Counted from the first letter of the stretch, positions 33,766-41,062 are shown. The stretch: DNA of 64,000 bases from Paenibacillus_G elgii_A (GCA_042219835.1 JBHJMN010000012.1:1-64000), one strand, 5' to 3'. Notes: generated by a model from the letters alone, not told the origin. Made by a program: numbers and translations.

Positions 33766-34519
33766 GGCCCGCACCTCGCTTCTTTTGATCTTCCCTGTGC
33801 CAATTCAGGATAGTGAGGTATGCACTCCGGCTTTTTTGGAACCTTGGCGTCTGGCCGCTGATCCAACTTCCAAACCTCAAAAAGTAGTCTTCAAGTTCAT
33901 TTCCTAAGCGATCAGTGAGTTTGCGGTACTCATCTTCGGTTAAGGAAACGAAATCGGCATACTCCCGTTTGGTAGAGGCGGCTTTAGGCGCATAATCTTT
34001 TAAATCTTTTAAATCTTTTATATCTTTATCTTTATCTTTATCTATATCTTTAATATCTAGGGACCGGACATTTACGGGACCGTCCCCTTGTTGTCCCGGA
34101 CATGTCCCGGACAACTCAATAGTTTGGAGTGCGAGTTGCTTTTTGGACGCTCTTTGTCTGGCCTTCCGAAGCCTTTCGTACTCTTTTACCCTTTCCATCG
34201 ATTCGACATTTTGGTGTTTCTCCCAATTGGTGACTAAAATAGCCTCACCATCGAAAGAAATCATTCCAAGCTTCCTAAACGTGTCAAGCGCGAATCTTAC
34301 TGTATTGAGCGGGCGCTTAAACTTGTTAGCTAACATTTCATCCGTATAAGCTATTTGCTCCGTAAGCATGATGTACCCACCTGCATTGCTTCTGCCCGCC
34401 ATTGTCAGCAGGCGAATCCAAATGACAATAATTGCATCAGATTCAGGCAGGCTCTGGATAAAATCGATTTTGTCATCGTCGAACATGTCGGTCGTTATCT
34501 TTATCCACTTTATAGACAT
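33707..34519 (-). CDS. Phage replisome organizer (DnaD-like, N-terminal winged helix)
   Basis: A 270-residue protein whose N-terminal 115 residues read like phage replisome organizers (KWIKITTDMFDDDKIDFI, then AIIVIWIRLLTMAGRSNAGG, then KLGMISFDGEAILVTNWEKH). A Lys/Asp repeat tract follows at about residues 155-176, and a C-terminal DnaD-like region contains ELEDYFLRFGSWI. It would open the phage origin and recruit the helicase loader encoded directly downstream. The ATG at 34519 lies six bases after GAGGTG. Confidence 0.85.
   Translation of the reverse strand: MSIKWIKITTDMFDDDKIDFIQSLPESDAIIVIWIRLLTMAGRSNAGGYIMLTEQIAYTDEMLANKFKRPLNTVRFALDTFRKLGMISFDGEAILVTNWEKHQNVESMERVKEYERLRKARQRASKKQLALQTIELSGTCPGQQGDGPVNVRSLDIKDIDKDKDKDIKDLKDLKDYAPKAASTKREYADFVSLTEDEYRKLTDRLGNELEDYFLRFGSWISGQTPRFQKSRSAYLTILNWHREDQKKRGAGREVNGGSPQSNNAGIDFGF
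33994..34057. repeat. Short tandem repeat tract inside the replisome organizer gene
   Basis: The tract is three copies of a nine-base unit (plus strand AATCTTTTA) followed by several copies of a six-base unit (TATCTT), together encoding a Lys/Asp-rich linker between the two domains. Unit lengths are multiples of three, so copy-number change keeps the frame. Confidence 0.85.
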
Positions 34520-34524
34520 ACTCA

Positions 34525-34830
34525 TCACCTCGGATCATATACATAGCGTTTACCCTGCCAAAGGATAACGCTCGGCACATCCTTGTGCTTTTTCAGTACT
34601 TCGACCTCGGATTGAGATGTTTCACTGATGACCGAAATTGCCCTTGCCGATCCTCTAATTCGCTCTATGAAGCCTTGCGTTTCAAGTGTATCTAAATGCC
34701 GGTGGACAGAAGCCGAAGAGCTTAAGGCCACCGCATCGCAGATTTCGCGAACGGTAGGAGATAGACCTTTTTCCTTCTGATAACAAATAATAAAGTTGAG
34801 AATTTCCTTATGCTTTTTCAGGAAAATCAC
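34525..34830 (-). CDS. LexA-type winged-helix protein without protease domain
   Basis: A 101-residue protein whose first 65 residues resemble the LexA DNA-binding domain (EILNFIICYQKEKGLSPTVR, SSASVHRHLDTLETQGFIER). The S24 self-cleaving peptidase of LexA is absent; a short charged tail replaces it. It may repress or activate early phage genes. The only in-frame standard start is a GTG inside the GAGGTG site; a CTG at 34818 has better spacing. Confidence 0.65.
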   Translation of the reverse strand: MIFLKKHKEILNFIICYQKEKGLSPTVREICDAVALSSSASVHRHLDTLETQGFIERIRGSARAISVISETSQSEVEVLKKHKDVPSVILWQGKRYVYDPR

Positions 34831-34839
34831 CTCAGATCA

Positions 34840-35823
34840 TCATTGAATGCCCATAAGATGCGCTATTGTTTTGCACAGAGGAGCTTTATTCTTTTCATTG
34901 ATATCTGCAGGAAGCTGAATGTTATATTCGGCAGCCAATGACCTGATATCCGACTCTTCCAGCACCATTAACTCATCGAATGTAGATGGCCTGGTAAACG
35001 TCTTAATAGGCTCGACATGATCCGGCAGCTTGTGGAGCATATCCACGACCTCGCCCGCCTCGGCTTTGGTCAAATTTGCTGGGTCATTTGCAATCCTGCC
35101 CTCGGTTTGCGCCTGATAGTATGACCGCAGTTTTGTTTCCAGTTTGAAGCCCTTGATTTTTCCCAAGGAAACCAACTGCTCGTAATCAAGTTGGTCTACA
35201 AGATCGTCCTTCAGCCTGCTTGCTTGACGTTTTTTGCGAGGTTGCATATGCTCGCCCGGCTCCGCGCCGGAAACAAAATCATCATCCAAAATACCGAGAT
35301 ATGCGTCAGCTCCGACGCCAAGGATCGACGTGGACCGCTTTAGCCCCTTAGACAGCATCCCCTTGCGTGCTGATCCCTTTTCAATGGATTCATGATCCGT
35401 CGGGATGGGCGGCACCGAATGGACCGTTATCCAATCCCATTGATTGGTTTGGTCATTGAGCCGCCGATAGCCTATCAGCAGCTCAATATCGCCGCTATAG
35501 ACGTACTTGGTGCGATTGTTAGACGTAGCACCTTCTTCCACTACCTCATTCGTAACTTTCCACGTCCAGTTAGTTGGACCGAAAACATAATTCATGCGGT
35601 CGACATGGGCCTGATAGGAATATCCCGTTGAATCATAGCTCCGGCCGATGTCCGTGCCTCTGGCCCTTTGAATTGATCCTTCATCAAGTGGCATCCGCAG
35701 CAGAGGCATGAGCTGATCTACATCAGATGGAGAAAATGGAGCTACAAGGGGTATTGTGAGGCCAAACTCCTGTGCCGCTGCTTGCAATCGTTTATAGTCT
35801 TCAATCGCATAATTAATTTTCAT
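34840..35823 (-). CDS. Rad52-like single-strand annealing protein
   Basis: This 327-residue protein carries the Rad52/22-type core at residues about 60-175: VDRMNYVFGPTNWTWKVTNE, YVYSGDIELLIGYRR, and the hallmark IEKGSARKGMLSKGLKRSTS followed by LGVGADAYLG. Such phage proteins anneal complementary single strands during recombination. The C-terminal half has a basic stretch (QPRKKRQASRLK) and is otherwise unassigned. The ATG at 35823 follows GGTGGAGGG. The core overlaps in function with recU downstream. Confidence 0.7.
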   Translation of the reverse strand: MKINYAIEDYKRLQAAAQEFGLTIPLVAPFSPSDVDQLMPLLRMPLDEGSIQRARGTDIGRSYDSTGYSYQAHVDRMNYVFGPTNWTWKVTNEVVEEGATSNNRTKYVYSGDIELLIGYRRLNDQTNQWDWITVHSVPPIPTDHESIEKGSARKGMLSKGLKRSTSILGVGADAYLGILDDDFVSGAEPGEHMQPRKKRQASRLKDDLVDQLDYEQLVSLGKIKGFKLETKLRSYYQAQTEGRIANDPANLTKAEAGEVVDMLHKLPDHVEPIKTFTRPSTFDELMVLEESDIRSLAAEYNIQLPADINEKNKAPLCKTIAHLMGIQ

Positions 35824-35851
35824 TCACAAACCCTCCACCTTTGGTTATAAT
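35823..35851 (+). promoter_or_regulatory. Sigma-A-type promoter of a candidate small RNA
   Basis: TTCACA (35823-35828), 17 bases, then TATAAT (35846-35851). The -10 box is a perfect match and the -35 box matches five of six. It points to the plus strand, opposite to the surrounding genes, and its -35 box overlaps the start codon of the Rad52-like gene. Confidence 0.65.
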
Positions 35852-35857
35852 AGGGGC

Positions 35858-35943
35858 AAGAGCACCGATTTAGCGGATCGATGCCTTCCCAAATAGTCTA
35901 GCGAACTTTCTTTGGAAGCCAGCCTTAGCGGGGCTGGTTTTTT
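35858..35943 (+). ncRNA. Candidate prophage small RNA (about 86 nt)
   Basis: A near-consensus promoter at 35823-35851 and a strong intrinsic terminator at 35919-35943 define a transcript of about 86 bases with no credible reading frame. It contains a first hairpin (CTTCC with bulged C then AAA, pairing with TTTGGAAG) and the terminator hairpin. The 3' end is antisense to the last codons of the 52-residue gene at 35925. The RNA itself is inferred; target and expression are unknown. Confidence 0.55.
35919..35943 (+). terminator. Intrinsic terminator on the plus strand
   Basis: CCAGCC (35919-35924) pairs with GGCTGG (35932-35937) and is followed by six T. It faces away from the neighbouring genes, which are on the minus strand, and so would end the candidate small RNA. 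Confidence 0.8.
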
Positions 35944-36083
35944 CCTTCCCCTTGTAGTTGGTTCAAGCATTGATCATATTTCCTACGTGCAAACCGTTTC
36001 ACTGCCGGTTGCTGTGATACTTCTTCAAATTGAAGCCAATTTAGAGCTTCACGAATAATTTCTTTTTTCTTCACTGTTTCCAT
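35925..36083 (-). CDS. Hypothetical 52-residue phage protein
   Basis: The frame gives a credible helical, basic protein (EALNWLQFEEVSQQPAVKRF in the middle, CLNQLQGEGKNQPR at the end). It overlaps the upstream gene by 35 bases and has only a weak GGGG site before the ATG. Its stop lies inside the plus-strand terminator hairpin. It may be a short early protein, but the weak site leaves doubt. Confidence 0.5.
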   Translation of the reverse strand: METVKKKEIIREALNWLQFEEVSQQPAVKRFARRKYDQCLNQLQGEGKNQPR

Positions 36084-36423
36084 CCCCGATCTTTGTGATT
36101 TCTTTCGTGACTATTTCTTTCACTCGTTTCGAAAGCTCATCAGCAAATTCGAATTGAACAGAGACGCCGTGCAAAAGTTCGAACACGTTACAAAGTTGAA
36201 TAAACGTAAATCTTGCATATTCAAATTCAAACTCCATGTAAATATATGGGGCATTCACCATCCAACCGTGTCGACTTTCTAACGGCCGCAGCATGAATTC
36301 AGCATCTTCCTTATTTCCAAATACATAGTGTCGAATCTGCTCTTTCAAAGGCTGATCTAAAGCTTGAATGACATTGCCAACTGCTTCATAGGCTGTATGA
36401 GTAGAAAGGGTATGCATTTTCAT
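36049..36423 (-). CDS. Hypothetical phage early protein
   Basis: A 124-residue protein with aromatic-rich APYIYMEFEFEYARFTFIQL in the middle and a charged C terminus. No family recognised. The ATG at 36423 lies seven bases after GGAGGG and overlaps the upstream gene's stop by four bases. Confidence 0.6.
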   Translation of the reverse strand: MKMHTLSTHTAYEAVGNVIQALDQPLKEQIRHYVFGNKEDAEFMLRPLESRHGWMVNAPYIYMEFEFEYARFTFIQLCNVFELLHGVSVQFEFADELSKRVKEIVTKEITKIGDGNSEEKRNYS

Positions 36424-36596
36424 TCCGTTTCCCTCCATTCAACGCCGAAATGCTGGAGCGCGCACTCTTTATCGAAAAACATCAGCCCGTTTAAATCCGT
36501 ATAATAAGAATCTCCACGATATATCCCTTCGCCACATCCACAGGCGCAAAGATCAACAAGTTCAGTATCCCTTGGTTCTCCGATGAATCTGTCCAT
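36420..36596 (-). CDS. Hypothetical 58-residue cysteine-rich phage protein
   Basis: The frame has a CACGC cluster near residue 18 and a further Cys at 45, with LMFFDKECALQHFGVEW near the end. Its start overlaps the upstream stop and its stop overlaps the downstream start, so all three genes are coupled. It might bind a metal; no role is known. Confidence 0.65.
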   Translation of the reverse strand: MDRFIGEPRDTELVDLCACGCGEGIYRGDSYYTDLNGLMFFDKECALQHFGVEWRETE

Positions 36597-37018
36597 TAGA
36601 TATAATCCTCTGGATGAAAATTTTGGACAAAATCCAAAGCGTCAGAAAAGTCCAGCCGTCTAATATGAGAGTACCTGGCTACACTAAAACGATCTTTAAG
36701 TTTGCTCCAAATCATGCGGCGATATCGACCGACCACTTCATTGAATTTTTCGTCCGTTTCCTTGAAACGGTCCTTGGTCAGTTCATTTGATTTCATACGA
36801 ACGGCGTGTTGGAGTTGAAAACATTCTGCATCGGTCAAAGTGATGCTGTCCCGTACTTCCTGGACCATAATCTGTACTTCCTCGACCCTTTCTTCGACAT
36901 CCGACTTCATCTGTCTGATCCCTTCAACTAACCCACGAATAGCTGCTCCTTGGGATTCGGTCAATTGCATCTGCTTTTCAACGATGGATAAAAAATCAGG
37001 CTGTTCAGCTAATGACAT
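36596..37018 (-). CDS. ORF6C-domain phage protein
   Basis: A 140-residue protein whose C-terminal 75 residues match the ORF6C pattern: ITLTDAECFQLQHAVRMKSN, then RRMIWSKLKDRFSVARYSHI with DFSDALDFVQNF. The N-terminal half is a coiled helix. ORF6C domains occur in phage antirepressor-like and DNA-associated proteins with unclear activity. It overlaps the ParB-like gene by 14 bases. Confidence 0.75.
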   Translation of the reverse strand: MSLAEQPDFLSIVEKQMQLTESQGAAIRGLVEGIRQMKSDVEERVEEVQIMVQEVRDSITLTDAECFQLQHAVRMKSNELTKDRFKETDEKFNEVVGRYRRMIWSKLKDRFSVARYSHIRRLDFSDALDFVQNFHPEDYI

Positions 37019-38180
37019 TCTTATCTACCACCTTTCTGGCATTAATGGCTGGCCTCAGTTGGTCAATGAACGATTGAAGCATATCCAGACCTTCCGAAAG
37101 ACGCTTCTTTTCGCTGCCGCTTGCACTTGCAATTGCACCAAGCATGTACGAGGTGATGCCGACTTTTTGAAGGAACTGCTTCGTATGAATGCTGATTTGG
37201 ATTGTATTGCTGTCGGCCTCGAAACGAAGTTTTTTCATTTGAGCCTCTGCCATTTGTTCATCAAAATCGTTCGGCTGCTGGAGTTTTAGGGATTCCAGCT
37301 CTTCTTTTACTCGCTGATAACCCGATTTTAGTTGCTCAGCCTTTAGTCGCTCGGACTCAAGGTCGTCGCGTAATTTATTTTTCCAGTATTCATCACGTTG
37401 CTTAAGCTGCGCCTCAGTTTCTTTTTCCTTTTGTTTTATAAAAGCCGCCGTTTCTTCTTGGTGTCGTTCAACAGCGGCAGCCTGAATATCTGGAATTGCA
37501 TCTCTCGGGATAGAATCGCGATACTTTTTTTCGATCAGAGCTTTTTCATGCTCAACCGTCTCGCGAATGACTTGCTCCGCCTCTTCCTTGGCAGTCTTGC
37601 CAATTTCATCACCGAACGCATGATATAACTGTGTTTGCTCTTCCGCCGTAAGAGAGGCCAATTTTTCAGCAAATGTCGTGCCCAGCTTCTTGGACTCAAC
37701 CAACTTTTTCAATTCCGGAATTAGATCATTAAGTTTTATGAGCCGTTGGGTTGTTTTCTCGGATTCACCGATCGTCTCGGCAATATCCTTAATCGAACGG
37801 ACATTTTGTTCATTTGACTTTTGGTTTCCGCCGCGCCTGATCCCCCAGCGCTCTTTTAACGTTGCCGCCAGTTTCGCCTTCTGGATTGGTGTTAAATGCC
37901 GTCTATGTAAGTTATCTTCCACCAGAAGGCGCTCCACATCTTCTACATTCTGGGTGTCTTCAATTATGACCGGCACGTTTGTTAGTCCCAGTTCTTTCGC
38001 CGCTCTCAGGCGTTGATGCCCACATATGACCTGAAAATCGGTAGTGATTCGAAGGGGATCACGGATGCCATTTTCCCGAACATCATTTAAGAAAGATTCC
38101 CAATCGTCACCTGAAAGATCATCAAAGAATAGATTGTTGCTCGGATGCGGACGAAGCTTTTCGATGGATATTCCGCTCAT
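37005..38180 (-). CDS. ParB/Spo0J-like phage protein
   Basis: A 391-residue protein with an N-terminal ParB nuclease-like domain (RENGIRDPLRIT, QVICGHQRLRAAKELGLTNV) and a ParB-type helix-turn-helix (SIKDIAETIGESEKTTQRLI). The C-terminal half is a long coil (about residues 215-310). Such proteins may act in DNA partition, replication control or gene regulation in phages; no ParA gene is near. It follows the excisionase-like gene by nine bases. Confidence 0.8.
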   Translation of the reverse strand: MSGISIEKLRPHPSNNLFFDDLSGDDWESFLNDVRENGIRDPLRITTDFQVICGHQRLRAAKELGLTNVPVIIEDTQNVEDVERLLVEDNLHRRHLTPIQKAKLAATLKERWGIRRGGNQKSNEQNVRSIKDIAETIGESEKTTQRLIKLNDLIPELKKLVESKKLGTTFAEKLASLTAEEQTQLYHAFGDEIGKTAKEEAEQVIRETVEHEKALIEKKYRDSIPRDAIPDIQAAAVERHQEETAAFIKQKEKETEAQLKQRDEYWKNKLRDDLESERLKAEQLKSGYQRVKEELESLKLQQPNDFDEQMAEAQMKKLRFEADSNTIQISIHTKQFLQKVGITSYMLGAIASASGSEKKRLSEGLDMLQSFIDQLRPAINARKVVDKNVIS

Positions 38181-38189
38181 TGTCGTTGC

Positions 38190-38390
38190 TCACCCCCTTT
38201 CGATGGAGTTTTCTAATTTTTTGATCCACTCCAAATACGCTTCTTTCCGAATACGTCGGCTGTTACCTGACTTAAAACTAGGTAATTCCCCGCTAGTGCA
38301 ACGGAGGTAGACCGTGTTCGGGTGCCAGCCGATATGTTCGGAAATTTGCTTTACCGTCAAGATATCAGGTAGATGATCAAGATTGAGCAT
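38190..38390 (-). CDS. Excisionase-like helix-turn-helix protein
   Basis: This 66-residue protein is almost entirely a MerR/excisionase-type HTH: LTVKQISEHIGWHPNTVYLR, then RRIRKEAYLEWIKKLE. It would bind near attachment sites to help excision, or regulate early genes. The ATG at 38390 follows AAAGGAGAG. Confidence 0.75.
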   Translation of the reverse strand: MLNLDHLPDILTVKQISEHIGWHPNTVYLRCTSGELPSFKSGNSRRIRKEAYLEWIKKLENSIERG

Positions 38391-38424
38391 CGGGGCAACT
38401 CTCCTTTCGACCGCCCGACCACAG

Positions 38425-38643
38425 TCAGGCGGTTGTTTGTTGGTCGTCTGGGTCAAAAAGATACTCAAACGAGCAATTTGGAAAAAAATTGCGTCTTATA
38501 TAAAAGGCTTCATCACAGAAGAAACGAGATTTCCCGTTGATTTTATCGCTGACGGTTGCAAATCTAACACCAAGTGAATTCGCCAGTTGCTGGATGGTCA
38601 CGCCATTTCGCGCCATCTCAGCCCGTAAGTTCCTGTATCGCAT
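38425..38643 (-). CDS. Cro-like XRE-family regulator
   Basis: A 72-residue protein with an N-terminal XRE-type HTH (RNLRAEMARNGVTIQQLANS, LGVRFATVSDKINGKSRF). It starts at the ATG 38643 behind GGGAGGGAG and is the first gene of the early operon, divergent from the repressor. It would shut off the repressor promoter during the lytic programme. Its promoter and two operator palindromes are visible upstream. Confidence 0.75.
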   Translation of the reverse strand: MRYRNLRAEMARNGVTIQQLANSLGVRFATVSDKINGKSRFFCDEAFYIRRNFFPNCSFEYLFDPDDQQTTA

Positions 38644-38675
38644 TGAACACTCCCTCCCTTCCCTTAATTTAGCAT

Positions 38676-38691
38676 GAACGCAGTTGCGTTC
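38676..38691. promoter_or_regulatory. Candidate repressor/Cro operator 1
   Basis: A palindrome GAACGCAGTTGCGTTC with perfect six-base arms just downstream of the early promoter. A related copy (12 of 16 bases) is at 38709-38724, 33 bases away, about three DNA turns. Confidence 0.6.
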
Positions 38692-38703
38692 GTGATGCCT
38701 TTT

Positions 38704-38732
38704 ATAATAAACGCTATTACGTTCATCGTCAA
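38704..38732 (-). promoter_or_regulatory. Early (cro) promoter
   Basis: TTGACG (38732-38727), 17-base spacer, TATTAT (38709-38704) in the minus direction. The spacer overlaps operator 2 and transcription would begin close to operator 1, fitting repression in the lysogen. Confidence 0.7.
38709..38724. promoter_or_regulatory. Candidate repressor/Cro operator 2
   Basis: The imperfect palindrome AAACGCTATTACGTTC shares 12 of 16 bases with operator 1 and overlaps the early promoter spacer. Confidence 0.55.
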
Positions 38733-38774
38733 TACAAAAATTAAATTTTGAATGCAAAAGCGTATATATCTCGC

Positions 38775-38803
38775 TTTACAAGCCGATTATTTTATTGTAA
38801 GAT
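38775..38803 (+). promoter_or_regulatory. Repressor promoter
   Basis: TTTACA (38775-38780), 17 bases, TAAGAT (38798-38803), pointing toward the repressor gene. Its -35 box overlaps a six-base inverted repeat (AAAGCG/CGCTTT, 38757-38777) that could be a further operator. Confidence 0.6.
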
Positions 38804-38856
38804 GTGGTTATATACGGAAAAGCGTACATTGAGTAAAAAAATGAGAGGTGTCAAAA

Positions 38857-39183
38857 TTGGATCGGAAAGCTGAAATTTTGTCAGAAATGATAGATAGAAG
38901 GGGCAGCAGGAGGGCATTTGCTGAAGAGATTGGGATACCTCCCACAACTCTACAATCAATGTTGAGTCGGGGCGTGGGGCGAGCGTCTATTGATAATGTA
39001 ATTAAAGTTTGTAAAGCTTTGGGTATAACTGTCGAGCAGCTAGAAGAAAAGGCGTCAGGGGGTGATTACGAAATCCAAACCATAGCCGCTCACCATGACG
39101 GAGAAGAATGGACAGAAGAAGAGTTAGAGGAATTAGAACGCTTCAAAGCATTTGTTCGCTCAAAACGTAGACAACAGGAGTGA
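38857..39183 (+). CDS. Prophage repressor, XRE family
   Basis: A 108-residue protein with an N-terminal HTH (RRAFAEEIGIPPTTLQSMLS and RASIDNVIKVCKALGITVEQ) and an acidic C terminus rich in Glu (EEWTEEELEELERFKAFVRS). It likely maintains lysogeny by silencing the divergent early promoter. The start is a TTG at 38857, six bases after AGAGGTG; the GTG in that site itself is not used. It is followed directly by an ImmA/IrrE-like gene, an arrangement known from elements whose peptidase cleaves the repressor. Confidence 0.8.
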   Translation: MDRKAEILSEMIDRRGSRRAFAEEIGIPPTTLQSMLSRGVGRASIDNVIKVCKALGITVEQLEEKASGGDYEIQTIAAHHDGEEWTEEELEELERFKAFVRSKRRQQE

Positions 39184-39187
39184 CGCT

Positions 39188-39658
39188 ATGACGTATGAAA
39201 GCCTGCTTATTGAGGCAGCGCACCATGGAGTAGACACCTATGAAATGCCCATGACATCAGGAAATAAAGGATTATACTCAGATAAGGTAATTTGGATAAA
39301 CAAATGTATGCCCACTAAAGTCGAAAAGGCCTGCGTTCTTGCAGAAGAACTTGGACATTTCCATACGTCCAGCAGCAACATTCTGGATTTGACCGATATC
39401 AGAAATCGTAAGCAAGAGCTGCGAGCACGGCAGTGGGCGTACTATAAACTCATTCCATTAAGTCGTATTGTAGATGCACATAAGGCCCATGTTAAAGGGC
39501 GCTACGAAATCGCTGATTACTTAGGTGTGACTGAAGAATTTTTACAGGCGGCCATTGACCGTTTCCGTGATCGATATGGACTATGTACTATTATCGACGG
39601 GCGGTACATCATATACTTTGAACCTTTAGGCGTTGCTGAAATGTTTATCGATACTTAA
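39188..39658 (+). CDS. ImmA/IrrE-family metallopeptidase-like protein
   Basis: This 156-residue protein resembles ImmA, which in ICEBs1 inactivates the paired repressor. Visible features are VIWINKCMPTKVEKACVLAE, the EELGHFH motif (residues 53-59, where HExxH has Glu as first residue), and NRKQELRARQWAYYKLIPLS. The ATG at 39188 follows AGGAG and starts four bases past the repressor stop. It probably controls induction. The unusual metal motif occurs in many phage relatives, which is from memory of the family. Confidence 0.8.
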   Translation: MTYESLLIEAAHHGVDTYEMPMTSGNKGLYSDKVIWINKCMPTKVEKACVLAEELGHFHTSSSNILDLTDIRNRKQELRARQWAYYKLIPLSRIVDAHKAHVKGRYEIADYLGVTEEFLQAAIDRFRDRYGLCTIIDGRYIIYFEPLGVAEMFIDT

Positions 39659-39733
39659 CTTTGCGCTTTCCAGCCGCAAGGCTGTTTACTATACACAAAA
39701 AACCAAACATATGTTCGAAAGGAGAGTGTGGTC

Positions 39734-40918
39734 ATGATCGGTTCATTCCGACGTCGCGGCTGCAAATGTAAAAAGAAACGTTGTACTTGCGGGTCAAAGT
39801 GGACATACCGCTACCACATCGTCGACCCAAAGACAGGAAAACGGAAACAGAAAGAAACACGCGGATTTGATACGAAGGAAGAAGCGGAGGCAGAAGCCAA
39901 ACGCATACTCGTGGAGCTTCAAAACGGCACATACATCGAGGAAAAAGATATAACGTTCCAAGACTTCGCTTCCCAATGGCTGGATTTATACTCAAAGTCG
40001 GGCAAAGTCAAGCAGAGTACGATTGATATACGAAAGGAAAAACTCAAGATATTAGAAGACCACTTCGCGCAAATCAAGATGAAGGATATCACACGGCTGA
40101 TGTATCAGGAGTTTTTGAATAGCCTTCAGGAAAAGTATGCCCGGAAAACGATAGCCAGTATCCATGAAGCTGGAAGTCTAATCTTTAAAAAGGCTGTTGA
40201 ACTGGAGATCATCGCGAAAGACATCACCGAGTACGCTGAGATCCCAACTAAAAAACTCACGGTTGAAGATCTGGAGGGACAAATCAAAGTCCCGCGATAT
40301 CTGGAAAAAGAAGAACTGAAACAATTCTTGGAAACAGCTAGACTTTCTAACCGAGCAATTGACTATCCGATGTTCGTTACGCTTGCCTATACTGGGGTGC
40401 GTGTTGGTGAATTATGCGCTTTAAAGTGGAAGGATATTGACTTTTCTGAACAAACAATCAGCATTACGAAAACCCTTTACAACAAAAGTAATAAGTCGGG
40501 CGAACATGCCTTACACACCCCTAAAACGAAAAGCTCCATACGTGCCCTTGACGTGGATGAAATCGTACTCGCTGCACTAGAGCAGCATAAAAAGGGCCAG
40601 AAAGTGGTAAGTTTGGAAGACCGAAAAAACGATTTCGTTTTTGTGGATAGACAAGGGAATCCTGTCTCGACAGCGTATGTTCAAAAACGGATGCGTTCCC
40701 TGCTCAAGCACGCTAAGATTGAACTGCATCTTACCCCGCACTCCTTGCGGCATACGCACACGTCTTTGCTTGCGGAAGCTGGCGTAAGCCTGGAAGTCAT
40801 ACAGAACAGGCTTGGTCACCAGGACGAAAAAATAACACGAGCTATATACCTTCACATAACCAAACCAAAAAGAAAAGAAGCCTCCCAAAAGTTCTCGGAA
40901 CTAATGAGAGGCATTTAA
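39734..40918 (+). CDS. int: Tyrosine recombinase / phage integrase
   Basis: A 394-residue site-specific recombinase. A Cys-rich basic N terminus (CKCKKKRCTC) is followed by an AP2-like arm-binding domain, a core-binding domain (about 75-165) and the catalytic domain. Catalytic residues lie in TGVRVGEL (Arg, about 223), TPHSLRHTHTS (His and Arg, about 336-339), RLGHQ, and AIYLH (Tyr, about 371). It would join phage and host attachment sites. The ATG at 39734 is nine bases after AAAGGAG; the GTG at 39728 is too near the site. Confidence 0.95.
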   Translation: MIGSFRRRGCKCKKKRCTCGSKWTYRYHIVDPKTGKRKQKETRGFDTKEEAEAEAKRILVELQNGTYIEEKDITFQDFASQWLDLYSKSGKVKQSTIDIRKEKLKILEDHFAQIKMKDITRLMYQEFLNSLQEKYARKTIASIHEAGSLIFKKAVELEIIAKDITEYAEIPTKKLTVEDLEGQIKVPRYLEKEELKQFLETARLSNRAIDYPMFVTLAYTGVRVGELCALKWKDIDFSEQTISITKTLYNKSNKSGEHALHTPKTKSSIRALDVDEIVLAALEQHKKGQKVVSLEDRKNDFVFVDRQGNPVSTAYVQKRMRSLLKHAKIELHLTPHSLRHTHTSLLAEAGVSLEVIQNRLGHQDEKITRAIYLHITKPKRKEASQKFSELMRGI

Positions 40919-41062
40919 TATCAACACAATGTGGGCAAATTGTGTGCAAATCAAAATTTCAGGAATGAAAACCCTTGATATATCAATATAAATCACCACT
41001 TGTATTCGAGGAGCATCCTCAAATATCCTTTTTTTCCGTATGATGCTGTTCACTCTAACCGA
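40919..41062. other. Prophage-host junction region, likely to contain an attachment site
   Basis: This 144-base gap separates the integrase gene from a host-type oxidoreductase. It has a short direct repeat (GCAAAT twice near 40935-40947) that could be an arm site. The core attachment sequence cannot be fixed because the other prophage end is outside the window. Confidence 0.3.

Noticed and set aside
39665..39695. CAGCC/GGCTG hairpin after the ImmA-like gene as a terminator
   Set aside because: The stem is only five bases and the T-run is short, so it is too weak to call.
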